DNA of 64,000 bases from Leptospira dzoumogneensis (GTDB lineage Bacteria > Spirochaetota > Leptospiria > Leptospirales > Leptospiraceae): positions 434,001 to 498,000 of the forward strand of contig NZ_RQHS01000018.1 of the NCBI RefSeq assembly GCF_004770895.1, given 5' to 3'. Both the position numbers and the translations under genes were made by a program. Of the stretch, positions 16,627-27,796 are shown piece by piece (position 1 is the first letter of the stretch; the number at the start of each line of letters is the position of its first letter). A model generated the notes under the pieces. The model saw only the letters and a list, made by a program, of their open reading frames with translations, was not told the DNA's origin and made no database searches.

Positions 16627-18393
16627 ATGGAAAATCTACAAAGCATGCCGGAAGTGCAGAAGATCATCGCGATAGGAAAAGCAAATAGCGAAATTTCCTA
16701 CGACGAGATCAATGAGATACTTCCGGATAAGATCTTAAACTCGGAGAAGATTGACGATGTATTCACTCTTCTTCACGAAATGGGAATAGAGATCGTAGAA
16801 GAATATACTAGAAAATCTTTGGAGCCGGCTACTTCTATCCTGCCTAAAGATGATCCGGCTCTTCCGGTAAAACCTGCCCGCAAAAAGAAAGAAACCGCAT
16901 CTTCCGCAGGCGGTTCCGAGGACCCGATCCGTTTGTATTTGAAAGAGATCGGAAAAGTAAATTTGATCTCCGGAGAAACGGAAGTATTCCTCGCTAAGAA
17001 GATCGAGAAAGGTGAGAAGATCATTGAAGAAACCATCTTAGGTTCTTCTATACTTAGAGCGAACTTCATCAAACTTCTTCCTAAGATCCGCAGTAAAAAG
17101 ACTAAGGTGTATGATCTTGTCAGAGTAGACAAGATGTATGCTATGAATGCGGAAGAAGCGAAGAAGTTAGAAGAACTTTTCTTCAAGAACATCTCCGTTA
17201 TCCAAGAACAGGAAAAAGTTTTACAAGAAGCTCAATCCAGGATCCGCAAATATTCAGAGAACTCTAAAAAATACAAAGAGTTCAAAGAGAAAATTGATAT
17301 CTCCAAAGGTATCATTGATACTGCCGTTCGTGAACTTGGTGTTTCTCAAAAAGAGATCCAAAAAATCTCCCAAAAGATCAAATCTATGGTCTTTAGGATC
17401 AAGGAGATCGATCGTCATTTCTTAAAGATCAAAGCTCAGTACGGTTACGACGTTAAGGATATCAAAGCGTTCAACCGTTTCATCGAGAAGAATGAAAAGT
17501 TAGAAGATATCGAAAAGATGATGGGAGTCTCTATCGACGAGGTTCGTGAGGTCATCAAAGATATTCGTAATAATGAGCGTAAACTTCGCCGTATGGAACA
17601 GGAAGCCGGTTCTTCCGTCCAAGAGATCAAGGACTGGGGCGAAAAGATCATCAAAGGTGAGAGAGAGATCGCTCAAGCCAAAAAGGAACTTGTAAAAGCA
17701 AACCTAAGACTTGTGGTTTCCATCGCAAAACGTTATGCAAACAGAGGAATGCATTTCTTCGATTTGATCCAAGAAGGAAATATCGGTCTTATCAAGGCAG
17801 TAGATAAATTCGAGTATAAGAAAGGATATAAATTCTCCACTTATGCTACTTGGTGGATCCGCCAGGCGATTACCCGTGCAATCTCCGACCAAGCAAGAAC
17901 GATCCGTGTTCCAGTTCACATGATAGAACAAGTGAACAAGGTGATTCGTGAGACTCGTTTATTCGTCCAAGAATTCGGTCGTGATCCTTCCAATGAAGAA
18001 ATTGCAGAACGTTTAGGCTGGCCTGTCCAAAAAGTAAAAGCAGTTAAGAACGTAGCAAGAGAACCAATCTCTCTAGAGATCCCGGTAGGTTCCGAAGAAG
18101 ATTCAGAACTCGGAGACTTTATCGAAGACAAAGATGTGGAATCTCCGGTGAATTCTGCCGCTTCCAGTATTTTAGCGGAACAGATACGTCAGGTGCTTCA
18201 TACTCTTCCTGCAAGGGAACAGAAAGTGATCCGTATGCGTTTCGGTTTGGATGACGGTTATCCTCAAACCTTGGAAGAGGTTGGTTACCAGTTCAAAGTA
18301 ACCAGGGAAAGGATCCGTCAGATCGAGGCCAAAGCGCTCCGAAGACTAAGACATCCATCTCGTTCTAAAAAACTGAGAGACTACATCGATTAA
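16627..18393 (+). CDS. rpoD: RNA polymerase primary sigma factor (sigma-70)
   Basis: A 588-residue group 1 sigma factor. Region 1.2 is [22 protein letters not shown] long charged non-conserved region follows (about residues 150-330). Region 2 contains [20 protein letters not shown] with [18 protein letters not shown] for -10 recognition and melting. Region 3 is [13 protein letters not shown], and region 4 ends with the helix-turn-helix [20 protein letters not shown] for -35 recognition. It directs housekeeping transcription. It lies 11 bp after dnaG, completing the operon, and is followed by copy 2 of the palindromic repeat. Confidence 0.97.
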   Translation: MENLQSMPEVQKIIAIGKANSEISYDEINEILPDKILNSEKIDDVFTLLHEMGIEIVEEYTRKSLEPATSILPKDDPALPVKPARKKKETASSAGGSEDPIRLYLKEIGKVNLISGETEVFLAKKIEKGEKIIEETILGSSILRANFIKLLPKIRSKKTKVYDLVRVDKMYAMNAEEAKKLEELFFKNISVIQEQEKVLQEAQSRIRKYSENSKKYKEFKEKIDISKGIIDTAVRELGVSQKEIQKISQKIKSMVFRIKEIDRHFLKIKAQYGYDVKDIKAFNRFIEKNEKLEDIEKMMGVSIDEVREVIKDIRNNERKLRRMEQEAGSSVQEIKDWGEKIIKGEREIAQAKKELVKANLRLVVSIAKRYANRGMHFFDLIQEGNIGLIKAVDKFEYKKGYKFSTYATWWIRQAITRAISDQARTIRVPVHMIEQVNKVIRETRLFVQEFGRDPSNEEIAERLGWPVQKVKAVKNVAREPISLEIPVGSEEDSELGDFIEDKDVESPVNSAASSILAEQIRQVLHTLPAREQKVIRMRFGLDDGYPQTLEEVGYQFKVTRERIRQIEAKALRRLRHPSRSKKLRDYID

Positions 18394-18426
18394 GAGCCGC
18401 GGAGTTTAGAGAGCCGCAGGGAATGT

Positions 18427-18502
18427 CTCACGCAGAGACACGGAGACGCAGAGTTTATTAGCTTTACTAAATTCTCTCCGCGACTTTGCGGCTCTGCGTG
18501 TG
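18427..18502. repeat. GC-rich palindromic intergenic repeat, copy 2
   Basis: Left arm 18427-18453 begins CTCACGCAGAGACACGG and ends GACGCAGAG; right arm 18474-18502 starts CTCTCCGCGACTTTGCGG and ends CTCTGCGTGTG. Further related words flank it (GAGCCGCGGAG near 18394, CTCCGTGTCTC near 18525), so the whole gap between rpoD and glpD is made of this element. It shares its CGCAGAG/CTCTGCG core and orientation with copy 1 at 12953-13024. Confidence 0.7.
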
Positions 18503-18535
18503 TAAAACGCTGTGCCTCTATTACCTCCGTGTCTC

Positions 18536-20143
18536 TCACTTACCGTTGTAGGTAGCTCGGAGTGATTCTATTAGTTCCAGAGCCTCTGCTTCTTTTTCCT
18601 TTCGAATTGTTTCTTTCCAACCTAATTGTTTAGCCAAAATTTTAGAGACCGGCGTTGCTAATTTTGCGGAAAGTTTTAGATCTAAAAATTGAATTCTGAA
18701 CCTTCTGGCAAGAACGTCTGTGACAGTGAGTGCAAATTCTTCTTTTGCGAACCATTCCACTTCTTCTTGGAAATATTCTACACCTTTCAAGAGAGGAGTT
18801 GGCTTCTTGCCTAGGATGATGAAAACTTCTCCTCCGTAAAAGTTTTGGAGACGTTTTGCGGAAACTTCGCTTACCTTATACATTTTTTGGATCTCTTTGT
18901 ATAAGTCTTCCGAATATCCTACTTTTCCCGGGAATGCGTATTTTGCAGTTCTGCTCGAGCCGAATTCTTCTAGTCCGCCTTCTTTCAAAACTCTATCGAT
19001 CAGGTCTTCGGACATTTTTCTGTAGGTGGACCATTTCCCTCCACCCATAGTGATTAGCCCGGAAGAAGAAACTAAGATCACTTCCTCTCTGGAGATACTT
19101 TTTGTGTCTTGGTTCCCTTCCGGTGAGATAAGAGGTCTGATCCCTGAAAATACCGAGATGATATCTTTTCTTTGGAGAGGTTTAGCTAAATAATCAGAGC
19201 CTGTTTGTAACAGGAACTCCACTTCTGATTCTAAAGGAAGAGGATCTTGGGTCACTTCATGGATCGGCGTATCTGTGGTTCCTAAGATCACATGGTCTTC
19301 CCAAGGAATGATAAATACTACTCGTCCGTCCTTTGTCTTAGGGATAATGAGTGCGGTATTACAAGGAATGGTTTCTTTTTTGAAAACCAAATGGATACCC
19401 TGACTTGGAGAAAGTACTCGGTATGTTCTTGGATCGTCTTTTAAACGAATATCGTCCACCCAAGGTCCGGTCGCGTTCACTACAACTTTTGCTTTTACGT
19501 TATAGGTTTCGCCGCTGAGTAGATCTTTTACTTTTCCACCTGTGATTTTGCCGTCCTTCTTCTGGAAAGATAGAAGTTCTGTTTGGTTTAGGACCAGAGC
19601 GCCTTCTTTGGATGCAGCACGGGCCAGGTTCACATTCAATCTTGCATCATTGAATTGAGAATCGTAATATAAGATCCCTCCTGTGAGTCCCTTGGTTTGG
19701 AGAGCAGGGAAATCTTTTTCTACTTCTTCTTTAGAAACTCTTTTGTGAGAAGGCAGATTTCCTTTCCAAGCCAGGATATCGTACATAGTCATTCCGATAC
19801 TATAATACGGTTTTTCGTAAAGTTTGTATGTGGGAAGAATGAATGGAAGCGGTTTGACCAGGTGAGGTGCATTTTCCAAAAGCCTTTGCCTTTCAGTGAG
19901 TGCCTCGTGGATCAATTTGAAATGGAATTGGGCGAGGTAACGCACTCCGCCGTGAATGAGTTTTGTGGAACGAGAAGAAGTTCCGGAAGCAAAATCCGAT
20001 TTTTCTAAAAGTGCAACTTTGAGTCCTCTAAGGCTCGCGTCCAGGGCGGCTCCGGCTCCGGTGGCTCCACCCCCCAAAATCAGAAGGTCGAATTGTTCTT
20101 CTTTTAATTTTTCAAACCGGCTTTTGCGATCGTGTTTTTGCAT
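18536..20143 (-). CDS. glpD: Aerobic glycerol-3-phosphate dehydrogenase
   Basis: A 535-residue flavoenzyme at the inner membrane face that oxidises glycerol 3-phosphate to dihydroxyacetone phosphate and passes electrons to quinone. The FAD-binding motif is LLILGGGATGAGAALDAS near the N-terminus, followed by FASGTSSRSTKLIHGGVRYL, the classical GlpD stretch. Later motifs are GPWVDDIR, SQGIHLVF, IIPWEDHVILGTTDTP and MGGGKWSTYRKMSEDLID, then the C-terminal cap domain. I chose the ATG at 20143; a TTG two codons upstream also exists. With fbp it feeds glycerol from lipids into gluconeogenesis. It is divergent from tyrS. Confidence 0.95.
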   Translation of the reverse strand: MQKHDRKSRFEKLKEEQFDLLILGGGATGAGAALDASLRGLKVALLEKSDFASGTSSRSTKLIHGGVRYLAQFHFKLIHEALTERQRLLENAPHLVKPLPFILPTYKLYEKPYYSIGMTMYDILAWKGNLPSHKRVSKEEVEKDFPALQTKGLTGGILYYDSQFNDARLNVNLARAASKEGALVLNQTELLSFQKKDGKITGGKVKDLLSGETYNVKAKVVVNATGPWVDDIRLKDDPRTYRVLSPSQGIHLVFKKETIPCNTALIIPKTKDGRVVFIIPWEDHVILGTTDTPIHEVTQDPLPLESEVEFLLQTGSDYLAKPLQRKDIISVFSGIRPLISPEGNQDTKSISREEVILVSSSGLITMGGGKWSTYRKMSEDLIDRVLKEGGLEEFGSSRTAKYAFPGKVGYSEDLYKEIQKMYKVSEVSAKRLQNFYGGEVFIILGKKPTPLLKGVEYFQEEVEWFAKEEFALTVTDVLARRFRIQFLDLKLSAKLATPVSKILAKQLGWKETIRKEKEAEALELIESLRATYNGK

Positions 20144-20205
20144 GTACAAGGTCTTCCTGCTTTACAGGCTGATTTCGCCGGGTGAAATTGCAATAAAAGA
20201 GCCAA

Positions 20206-21423
20206 ATGGAACCTAAAAAACAAATCGAATTGATACGACGCGGGACAGTCGACCTGATCAGCGAAGAGGAACTTACCTCCAAACTTACCAAAAAAAAGTC
20301 CTTAAAAATCAAAGCCGGTTTCGACCCGACAGCTCCGGACCTTCACCTGGGGCATTTCGTTTTACTTAGAAAATTAAGGCATTTTCAGGACCTGGGTCAT
20401 GAGGTGAATTTCCTACTTGGGGACTTTACCGCAATGATCGGAGATCCTACAGGAAAATCAGAAACCAGAAAAAGACTCTCTAAAGAAGAAGTTCTCAAAA
20501 ACTCGGAAACCTACCAAAGCCAAGTTTTTAAGGTTTTGGATAAGGAGAAGACCAAGATTGTCTATAATTCCCGCTGGTGTTCCGGGATGAATTTCGAAGA
20601 CGTTCTGGTACTCACTTCCAAATACAGCGTCGCTCAAATTTTAGAAAGGGATGATTTCAGCAAAAGGTATAAGGGCGGTCAACCCATCTCTCTCATCGAA
20701 TTCCTATATCCGCTTGTGCAAGGTTACGACTCCGTAGAAATGGAAGCGGATGTGGAACTTGGTGGAACAGACCAAAAATTCAATCTTCTGGTTGGTAGAG
20801 AATTACAGAGAGAATATGGAAAAGAGGCACAATGTGTGATCACTCTTCCACTTTTAGTCGGTCTGGACGGGGTCAAAAAAATGTCCAAGTCCCTCGGAAA
20901 TTACGTAGGGATTACGGAAGAGCCTATCGACATGTTCGGAAAACTCATGTCCATCTCGGACGAACTGATGTGGAATTATTTCGAATTGCTTACGGATCTT
21001 CCTATGGAGTCCGTTTCCGAACGTAAAAAAGGGATCGAATCCGGGGGACTTCACCCTAAAGAAGTCAAAACGGAACTTGCAAAATTAATAATGGACCAAT
21101 TCTCCTCCTCCGATGCAAATTCGGAAGCGATCGAAGAATGGAATAAGGTCCATAATCCGAAGGCAAGAGCCATCCCGGAGAATATTCCGGAAACAAAATT
21201 AGGTCCTGAATTTTTCCAAGAATCGGAAACTCCTCAGCTCATCTGGGTCCTCGCCAAACTTGGATTTGTTCCTTCTACCTCCGAGGCGAGAAGGCTCATC
21301 AAGTCCGGGGGGATTTATGTCGACGAAGAGAAACTTTCGGATGAAAAATTTACCGTAAGTAAAAACGCAGAATACTTGATTCGCCAAGGCAAAAAAGGAA
21401 AATTCATCCGTCTGGTCAGTTGA
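20206..21423 (+). CDS. tyrS: Tyrosyl-tRNA synthetase
   Basis: A 405-residue class I aminoacyl-tRNA synthetase that attaches tyrosine to its tRNA. HLGH at 47-50 is the HIGH signature, and KMSKS stands at 225-229. [16 protein letters not shown] is the amino-acid and anticodon-discriminating region. The C-terminal S4 RNA-binding domain is [20 protein letters not shown]. The length and the HLGH variant fit the TyrZ-like subgroup of bacterial TyrRS. Divergent from glpD with 62 bp between, and followed at 13 bp by the deacetylase-like gene. Confidence 0.96.
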   Translation: MEPKKQIELIRRGTVDLISEEELTSKLTKKKSLKIKAGFDPTAPDLHLGHFVLLRKLRHFQDLGHEVNFLLGDFTAMIGDPTGKSETRKRLSKEEVLKNSETYQSQVFKVLDKEKTKIVYNSRWCSGMNFEDVLVLTSKYSVAQILERDDFSKRYKGGQPISLIEFLYPLVQGYDSVEMEADVELGGTDQKFNLLVGRELQREYGKEAQCVITLPLLVGLDGVKKMSKSLGNYVGITEEPIDMFGKLMSISDELMWNYFELLTDLPMESVSERKKGIESGGLHPKEVKTELAKLIMDQFSSSDANSEAIEEWNKVHNPKARAIPENIPETKLGPEFFQESETPQLIWVLAKLGFVPSTSEARRLIKSGGIYVDEEKLSDEKFTVSKNAEYLIRQGKKGKFIRLVS

Positions 21424-21436
21424 CCGAAATCAGAAC

Positions 21437-22636
21437 ATGCTCAGCGAAGAAGAATCCACAGTACTTTCTAAGACGATCAAAGAGATCCAGGACAACGAGG
21501 TAGAATCGGAAGTCCTGGAAAAAAAATTTCGTCAGATCCGGATCGGTTCCTCCGTAATCTTTTTCCTGATCTTGAGCATCATCACCGTTTTTGCTTTGGC
21601 AAGAAGATTGGATTCTCTCCAAAGCACAGTCCAAAAGCAGAATGAAGTCATCTCTGTTCTTTCAGAAGACATTACGAGTCTAAGATTAGAAGAACAACAA
21701 AGAGAAGAGGAAGTTCTTCGTTTTAAGTCCTCCATTTTGGACGATGTTCCCGATGGAGATCTAAGCGAAGAGGTTAATAAAAACTTAAATTCTCTACAAG
21801 CGATCATTCCTAAACCGGGAACAGGTAAAAACATAAGCAGAGGAAATCCGAATTTTAAGGAAATATCTCTCACATTCGATCTGGGTACTGGAGAAGATCT
21901 GCAAATACTTTATGAATTTATGATGAGGTTCCCGATCAAGGTCACCTTATTCGTTTCCAATGAGAACCCGGCTAAAAAAGGCGGATCTTTATTTTCTAAA
22001 ACGAACTTAGTCTATCTCAAAAAATTAGCGGCTCTGGATGGAAGGGTGGTTTTTGGAAATCATACTTGGAGCCATTTTAATTTACCCAGAAGTTTGAAAG
22101 AATCCTCTCTTAGAAAAAGAGCGCTTCTAAGTTATGTTGCTGACGAGATCCCAGATTTTAATCTTCTTCTGGAAGAATTAACTTCTGTAGAGGATAAATT
22201 TAAGACGATTACAGGGCTATCTCTTACCAAGTATTATAGATTACCTTATGGTGCAGTGGACCAAATTATCTTGGATGTATATGCTACCCAAGGGTATGAA
22301 AATCATATTTTCTGGAGCAATAATACTGTAGGTTCCTTGGATGTACCGGACTTCGTTTATAAAAAGTACATTACCAAAAAAGATCCCGCGACCGGAAAAA
22401 CGAAACTAGTACAAAATCCTCATTATAAAACAAAAGAAGAAATGTTGGACTTTTTATATCGTTGGGAAGCCGCAGACAAGAATGGAATGAACGGTGCAAT
22501 CATTTTGATGCACTTAGGTTCGCCTAGACAATCCGAAAAATTGATCTATATTCTTCCTGATTTTATCCAGGCGATGCTAAACAAAGGTTATAAATTCGTA
22601 ACCGTTCCGGAAATACTGAATGAAAAGCAGGATTGA
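21437..22636 (+). CDS. Membrane-anchored polysaccharide-deacetylase-like protein
   Basis: A 399-residue protein: one N-terminal membrane helix (about residues 34-53), a coiled-coil stretch (about 55-105), then a NodB-homology (CE4) domain outside the membrane. Motif 1 reads SLTFDLGTGEDL where typical enzymes have TFDDG, so the first Asp (base) is kept but the second, metal-binding Asp is Leu. Motif 2 is FGNHTWSHFNL, keeping both metal His. Motif 3 is YYRLPYGAVD. A late LMHLGSP supplies the last His. It may remove acetyl groups from peptidoglycan or surface glycan, or be an inactive binder. It starts 13 bp after tyrS, probably cotranscribed. Confidence 0.82.
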   Translation: MLSEEESTVLSKTIKEIQDNEVESEVLEKKFRQIRIGSSVIFFLILSIITVFALARRLDSLQSTVQKQNEVISVLSEDITSLRLEEQQREEEVLRFKSSILDDVPDGDLSEEVNKNLNSLQAIIPKPGTGKNISRGNPNFKEISLTFDLGTGEDLQILYEFMMRFPIKVTLFVSNENPAKKGGSLFSKTNLVYLKKLAALDGRVVFGNHTWSHFNLPRSLKESSLRKRALLSYVADEIPDFNLLLEELTSVEDKFKTITGLSLTKYYRLPYGAVDQIILDVYATQGYENHIFWSNNTVGSLDVPDFVYKKYITKKDPATGKTKLVQNPHYKTKEEMLDFLYRWEAADKNGMNGAIILMHLGSPRQSEKLIYILPDFIQAMLNKGYKFVTVPEILNEKQD

Positions 22637-22656
22637 CCCCGTTTTTCGTTTTGATC

Positions 22657-25600
22657 TTACTTCTTCTTTTTACCTTTATTATTCGTAGGAACGGGTTCAG
22701 GCTCGCTTGAAAACTCCGGGCTTGGGAAATATACAGTCCCTCTATTAGATCTTTTTTTCTTGTCGAAAATTCTGTCTAACCATGCCTGAAATTGTTTCAT
22801 TTTCGAAGAGAACCAATTTTGGAAATTATATAGATGTAAGTAGAATACAGGCACCATCAAAAGTGTGATGATACTAGCAAATGCGAGTCCCCAACCGAAA
22901 GCCAATGCCATTGGAACTAGGAACGGGTCATAACCTCCGATCCCGTAGGCAGTAGGCAAGAGCCCCAATACAGTGGTGACTGTGGTCAAAGTCACAGCTC
23001 TTAACCTTAAGTTTCCCGTATCTATTAAGATCTCTTTGATATTTTTATTCGGATTTTCCCTGCGAAGTGTGTTTGCAAAGTCCACAAGCACGATGGAGTC
23101 GTTAACCACAACTCCTGCTAGACCTACAATTCCGAGCATTGCTAAGAATCCGAAATATTCTCCATGGCTTACGAATGCTAAAATCACTCCGATAAAGGAG
23201 AAGGGGATTGCACTTCCGATCACAAGAGGTTGCATCAAAGACCCGAATTGAGAAGCGATGATAATGTACATGATAAGTAATGCCATCAAGAATAGAAATC
23301 CTAAGGAGCCCATGGATTCTTCCGTGTCCTTATTTTCTCCACCGAAACGGACTATATAACCCGGATACTTATCTATGATCTTTTCTTCCTCGGCTATTTT
23401 TTTTGCGAAAGAATTTGCTTCGCTTGAGTTTGCCTGTTTTCCACCGGCCAAGTTTGCAGTGACTGTGATAAGTCTTTTTCCATCCAAGTGATTGATATTG
23501 GAAACACCTGGAAGTCTTTGCATTGTTACTAGTCTAGATACTGGGATCATTTTGCCGATCGAGTTAGAAACATATACATGATTCAGACTATCCACGGACT
23601 TTCTATAAGATTCCGGAAAACGGACTTTTACTTCTACTTCTTCATCCGTTCTTTTGATCTTGGTTGCTACTGTTCCCTGGAATGCAGTATTGATCGCTTG
23701 TGCAACTCTGAATACCGAAACTCCGGCGGTAGAAGCAAGTGATTCGCTGACACGAATTCTGACCTCGTCTTTTCCTTCATTGAAGTCATCTGCTATATCA
23801 GTGACTCCTCTCACTCTTTCTAATACACCCTTGTATTCCGCTGCAATTTTAAGAAGTGTATCGTAACTATCTCCTCTGATCTCAATCGCCACAGGTTTTC
23901 CTACAGGAGGTCCTCCGGATACTTTTTCGTATTCTAAAGCGATTAGTTTTCCTCTAAGAGATTCGAATTCTTCCGGGATAACAGTGGGCTCCGGGACATC
24001 GCATGGATTTTTGATCTCTGCCGCTTCTTTTTGGATCTTCTCTTCTTCAATTTTACGAGAAGTTTCATTGAGTAACCAAAGAGTTTTTCTTCTGAGTTTT
24101 TGGATGATATCGTCCGTTTTATGGCATTTTTTACGGTTCTCTTCCGCAGTTAAATAAGCCATTACCATTCCGTAATGTTTTCCTCTTTTGGTAAAAGGAT
24201 CGTTCGGATTTGCCTGGATAATCCCCACACGAGTTGCATAATTTTCCAGATCTTCTCCCGGAACTTTAGCGATCTCCTTTTCGATTACCTCTAAATAACG
24301 GTAGGTCTCATTCAAGCTGGCTCCGGTTTTTGCGGTGACCTTAACATAGAATTGGTCCACGGAACCTGGGAATAGTTTAAATTTAGAAAATAGGATTTGG
24401 ATGATAAAACTAACGATCAGCAGCGCAACGATCCCGATGGTCATCTTCCAAGGATGATTCAATGAGAATCTAAGCGCAGGAACATATTTGGTATTTCTAA
24501 ATTTGGAAAACCATCCCGATTCTTCCTTAATTTCTCCCGCTTTTACTCCACCTTTATTGATATCGTACAAGTGGTTTGGAAGAATGAAGAATGCTTCCGC
24601 AAGAGATGCACAAAGCGCGATAATCACAACAAGTGGGATACTAAATACGAACTTACCGAAAATTCCAGGCATGAATAGAAGAGGTGCAAATGCAGCGATT
24701 GTTGTAGTAACAGTTGCTGTTACCGGAGAAACCACTTCCAGGGTTCCCTTTAAAGTTGCCTCATAAGGAGGAAGCCCTTCTTCTATGTATCTATACACAT
24801 TCTCGCAGATGATGATCGCATCATCCACTAGGATTCCCACGACCAAAACCAAGCCGAACATGGAGATCAGGTTTAAGGTCAGTCCGAACTGGTCCATTAT
24901 GAAGAATGTAGCACCGAAAGATACAGGGATCCCAAGAGCGGTCATAAGTGCCACTCTCCATCCTAAGAAAAAGAATAGAGAACCTGTGACTAGGATCATA
25001 CCGAATGCGGCGTTTGAAATTAGAACGTTCAGCCTTCGTCGGATATATTTTGAAAGATCGTTTACGAATGCGTATTGGAATTCGGGAGAACTTTGGCGGA
25101 ATTTTTCGACAGTGGATTTTACATTATCCACTACCTTGATCGCATCCGCACTCTGTCTTTTGAGAACCGTAAGAGCCACAGTTTTAGTGCCATTCACATT
25201 CTCTATATAATCCGCTTCTCTTAAACCTTCGGTGACCCTGGCGACATCCTGGACCTGGATCGCATTCCCGATCTCATTTCCTCTTACATGTACTTTCGAA
25301 ATTTCAGCAGGGGTATCGAATTCTCCTATAGTCCTAAGAATGATCTCGTTATCTATACCCGTAACATTCCCGCCGGGAACGTTTACGTTACGATTTCTTA
25401 ATGCACCGATCACATCCTGGCCGGTCAGATAAAATCCGAATAGTTTATTCGGAAGAATATCCACTTGCATTTCGGTCTCTCTCCAACCTCTGCGGGAAAC
25501 CTTTGCTACTCCGGAAATATCTAAAAGTGCTTGTTCTAGGATCTTTGCTTGGGCGCGTAATTTTTTCTCCGCTTCGACCGATCCATCATCTTCTTTTAAT

Positions 25601-26034
25601 GTGATAGAAACCTCGATTACCGGAGTTCTGGCGGTAGTGATCTCCGTAACGATCGGATCTTCTACTTCTTCCGGAAGATCTTCCACTCGGTCAATCGCGG
25701 ATTTGATATCATCCACTACCTTTTGGGTGTCTTTCGTGTCCGGATCCAAAGTGATCACTATCCCGGATCTACCTTCGATAGAAGCGGATCTATATTCTTT
25801 GATCCCATCCACTTCTTTAATCGCTTTTTCGAGTGGATTAGTGACTAACTTTTCCACCTCTTGGGGAGAAGCCCCCAGATACAAAGTAGAGATAGAAACT
25901 ATATCGAAGTTGATATTCGGGAAAGCTTCTCTATTCATCTTAACCGCAAGAAAACTTCCGGAAAGAATGATCAGGACTGTGAGTAAATTTACGAAGATAC
26001 TTTTCGAGAGGAAATATTCGATGATACTTTTCAT
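22657..26034 (-). CDS. HAE1-type RND efflux pump inner-membrane subunit
   Basis: A 1125-residue RND transporter of the AcrB/MexB-like group, proton-driven and trimeric in the inner membrane. Twelve membrane helices fall into two halves, each with a large periplasmic loop. The N-terminal helix begins [19 protein letters not shown]. The helix 4 motif is [20 protein letters not shown], carrying the two Asp of proton relay, and the second-half equivalent is [18 protein letters not shown]. The central periplasmic part has a charged insertion with two Cys (around CHKTDDII and NPCDVPEP). The tail is Lys-rich. No membrane-fusion or TolC partner lies beside it, so it must use partners encoded elsewhere or work alone. 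The substrate is unknown. Confidence 0.9.
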   Translation of the reverse strand: MKSIIEYFLSKSIFVNLLTVLIILSGSFLAVKMNREAFPNINFDIVSISTLYLGASPQEVEKLVTNPLEKAIKEVDGIKEYRSASIEGRSGIVITLDPDTKDTQKVVDDIKSAIDRVEDLPEEVEDPIVTEITTARTPVIEVSITLKEDDGSVEAEKKLRAQAKILEQALLDISGVAKVSRRGWRETEMQVDILPNKLFGFYLTGQDVIGALRNRNVNVPGGNVTGIDNEIILRTIGEFDTPAEISKVHVRGNEIGNAIQVQDVARVTEGLREADYIENVNGTKTVALTVLKRQSADAIKVVDNVKSTVEKFRQSSPEFQYAFVNDLSKYIRRRLNVLISNAAFGMILVTGSLFFFLGWRVALMTALGIPVSFGATFFIMDQFGLTLNLISMFGLVLVVGILVDDAIIICENVYRYIEEGLPPYEATLKGTLEVVSPVTATVTTTIAAFAPLLFMPGIFGKFVFSIPLVVIIALCASLAEAFFILPNHLYDINKGGVKAGEIKEESGWFSKFRNTKYVPALRFSLNHPWKMTIGIVALLIVSFIIQILFSKFKLFPGSVDQFYVKVTAKTGASLNETYRYLEVIEKEIAKVPGEDLENYATRVGIIQANPNDPFTKRGKHYGMVMAYLTAEENRKKCHKTDDIIQKLRRKTLWLLNETSRKIEEEKIQKEAAEIKNPCDVPEPTVIPEEFESLRGKLIALEYEKVSGGPPVGKPVAIEIRGDSYDTLLKIAAEYKGVLERVRGVTDIADDFNEGKDEVRIRVSESLASTAGVSVFRVAQAINTAFQGTVATKIKRTDEEVEVKVRFPESYRKSVDSLNHVYVSNSIGKMIPVSRLVTMQRLPGVSNINHLDGKRLITVTANLAGGKQANSSEANSFAKKIAEEEKIIDKYPGYIVRFGGENKDTEESMGSLGFLFLMALLIMYIIIASQFGSLMQPLVIGSAIPFSFIGVILAFVSHGEYFGFLAMLGIVGLAGVVVNDSIVLVDFANTLRRENPNKNIKEILIDTGNLRLRAVTLTTVTTVLGLLPTAYGIGGYDPFLVPMALAFGWGLAFASIITLLMVPVFYLHLYNFQNWFSSKMKQFQAWLDRIFDKKKRSNRGTVYFPSPEFSSEPEPVPTNNKGKKKK

Positions 26035-26073
26035 TGGGGTATTCTGCTTAAAGGGTTAGGGGAGAAGTTTTAC

Positions 26074-26604
26074 TTAGTCCAGGATAGGACCGCTTAATTC
26101 CATGGAGTCGTTGAACCCGAACATTTTTGTACTCTTTAATCTATCTACGTACAAAACTCCGTGCAGGTGATCGCATTCATGCTGGTAAACGACAGCGGAA
26201 TATCCCTCGATTGTCTCGTCGTGGGTGTTTCCTTTTTCATCCATCCATTTCATTTGGATCTTATTGGGTCTTTCTACATACCCCCTCATGCCCGGAACGG
26301 AAAGACAACCTTCCCAATTGCCGTCCACTGAATCTGTGATGGGTTTGATCTCAGGATTGATCAGTATTCTTTCCGGAACCCTGGATGGACTATCGTCTTC
26401 CGGGTCGGAACCCACTACCACGATCTTCTTCATGATACCTATCTGAGGAGCGGCAAGACCTACGCCGTCAGCATGTCTCATCGTATCGAACATGTCCCGG
26501 ATCAACTTTTTGAACTCTTTGGTTCCCAGCTCGTCGGGATGAACATCGTCGCTGGTTTTTCTTAGAAGTGGATCGCCGATTTTGAGAATTTTACGTACTG
26601 ACAT
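26074..26604 (-). CDS. def: Peptide deformylase
   Basis: A 176-residue metalloenzyme removing the formyl group from nascent protein N-termini. All three motifs are intact: [10 protein letters not shown] (47-56), EGCLSVPG (98-105, the Cys ligand) and QHECDH (141-146, two His ligands and the catalytic Glu). The ATG at 26604 opens [16 protein letters not shown], a typical start. The unknown gene upstream ends 3 bp before it, so the two are likely cotranscribed, and a tRNA gene lies further upstream on the same strand. Confidence 0.97.
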   Translation of the reverse strand: MSVRKILKIGDPLLRKTSDDVHPDELGTKEFKKLIRDMFDTMRHADGVGLAAPQIGIMKKIVVVGSDPEDDSPSRVPERILINPEIKPITDSVDGNWEGCLSVPGMRGYVERPNKIQMKWMDEKGNTHDETIEGYSAVVYQHECDHLHGVLYVDRLKSTKMFGFNDSMELSGPILD

Positions 26605-26607
26605 TTT

Positions 26608-27294
26608 TCAGAACCTTGTCCTAGAGCTATCCTTGACCGGTTTTTGCCCACCAGATTTTAAGAATGGTTCTAGGATTTTAGACAGCATTCCAGTGGTCGG
26701 TTCTGAAAATCTTGGATTTTGGGCTTCCCATCTGAACACCGAAGTTCCGACGGAAATATTTTGTAATATTTCCGCCTGGGTTTCCAAGGGCCCCACGGTT
26801 CTGGGAAGAAGAAGGCCCAAAATACATTTTGCCTTTTGGGAATATAGATCCTCTTTCTCTAGTCCATTCCAAAGTTTTTCCAGACCAAGAGGGTCGAAAA
26901 AGAACTTGGAGATTTGGGTCAAATTCCTTAGAAACCAATCCGTTTTTTCTAGAATAGAAGCGGAGTATCCGGATACAGGCAGAGGATTTGGGAAAATCAG
27001 AAATGCGGAAAGTATTTTGTCGTTCGGTTGAGTGAGAAGCGGCCAGATCAGTCTAGCGGAAAATCCTTCCACAATTAGAATTTGTTTCTTCTTTCTTTTC
27101 TGCAGAAAATCCAGAATATCTTGGTTTGAAAATCCTGAGAATTTTTCAGGAGCTTCCCCGACTGTAAGATAATAATCGGAAGAAAGTTCCGGGCTAAAAG
27201 ATCGGTCGAAAGAATGTAAGGGGTCCCGGAGCCAAAGCACCTCGTCTTTTTTGGGATTTCCCCGGCTGGTAAAAGTCCAATGATTCTCTCGCAT
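26608..27294 (-). CDS. Protein of unknown function
   Basis: A 228-residue protein without signal peptide. A strand-like ILIVEGFSARLIWPLL near residue 90 followed by FLIFPNPLPVSGYSASILEK suggests an alpha/beta fold, perhaps a hydrolase-like one, but I see no convincing catalytic triad and do not recognise the family. It starts with MRENHWTFTSRGNPKKDE. It lies between tRNA-Ala and def on the minus strand and stops 3 bp before the def start, so it is probably in an operon with def. Confidence 0.65.
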   Translation of the reverse strand: MRENHWTFTSRGNPKKDEVLWLRDPLHSFDRSFSPELSSDYYLTVGEAPEKFSGFSNQDILDFLQKRKKKQILIVEGFSARLIWPLLTQPNDKILSAFLIFPNPLPVSGYSASILEKTDWFLRNLTQISKFFFDPLGLEKLWNGLEKEDLYSQKAKCILGLLLPRTVGPLETQAEILQNISVGTSVFRWEAQNPRFSEPTTGMLSKILEPFLKSGGQKPVKDSSRTRF

Positions 27295-27348
27295 TAGTCT
27301 TGACAGTGATTAGGAAAGGAAACTATCTATTATGTTCGGCTAAAGAGT

Positions 27349-27421
<73 letters not shown>

Positions 27422-27481
27422 TTCGATTCCAATATGGTCTCCTTGGGCATGCTGTCAATATATATTATTAGGAGCAATCGG

Positions 27482-27787
<306 letters not shown>

Positions 27788-27796
27788 TTTCCGACC

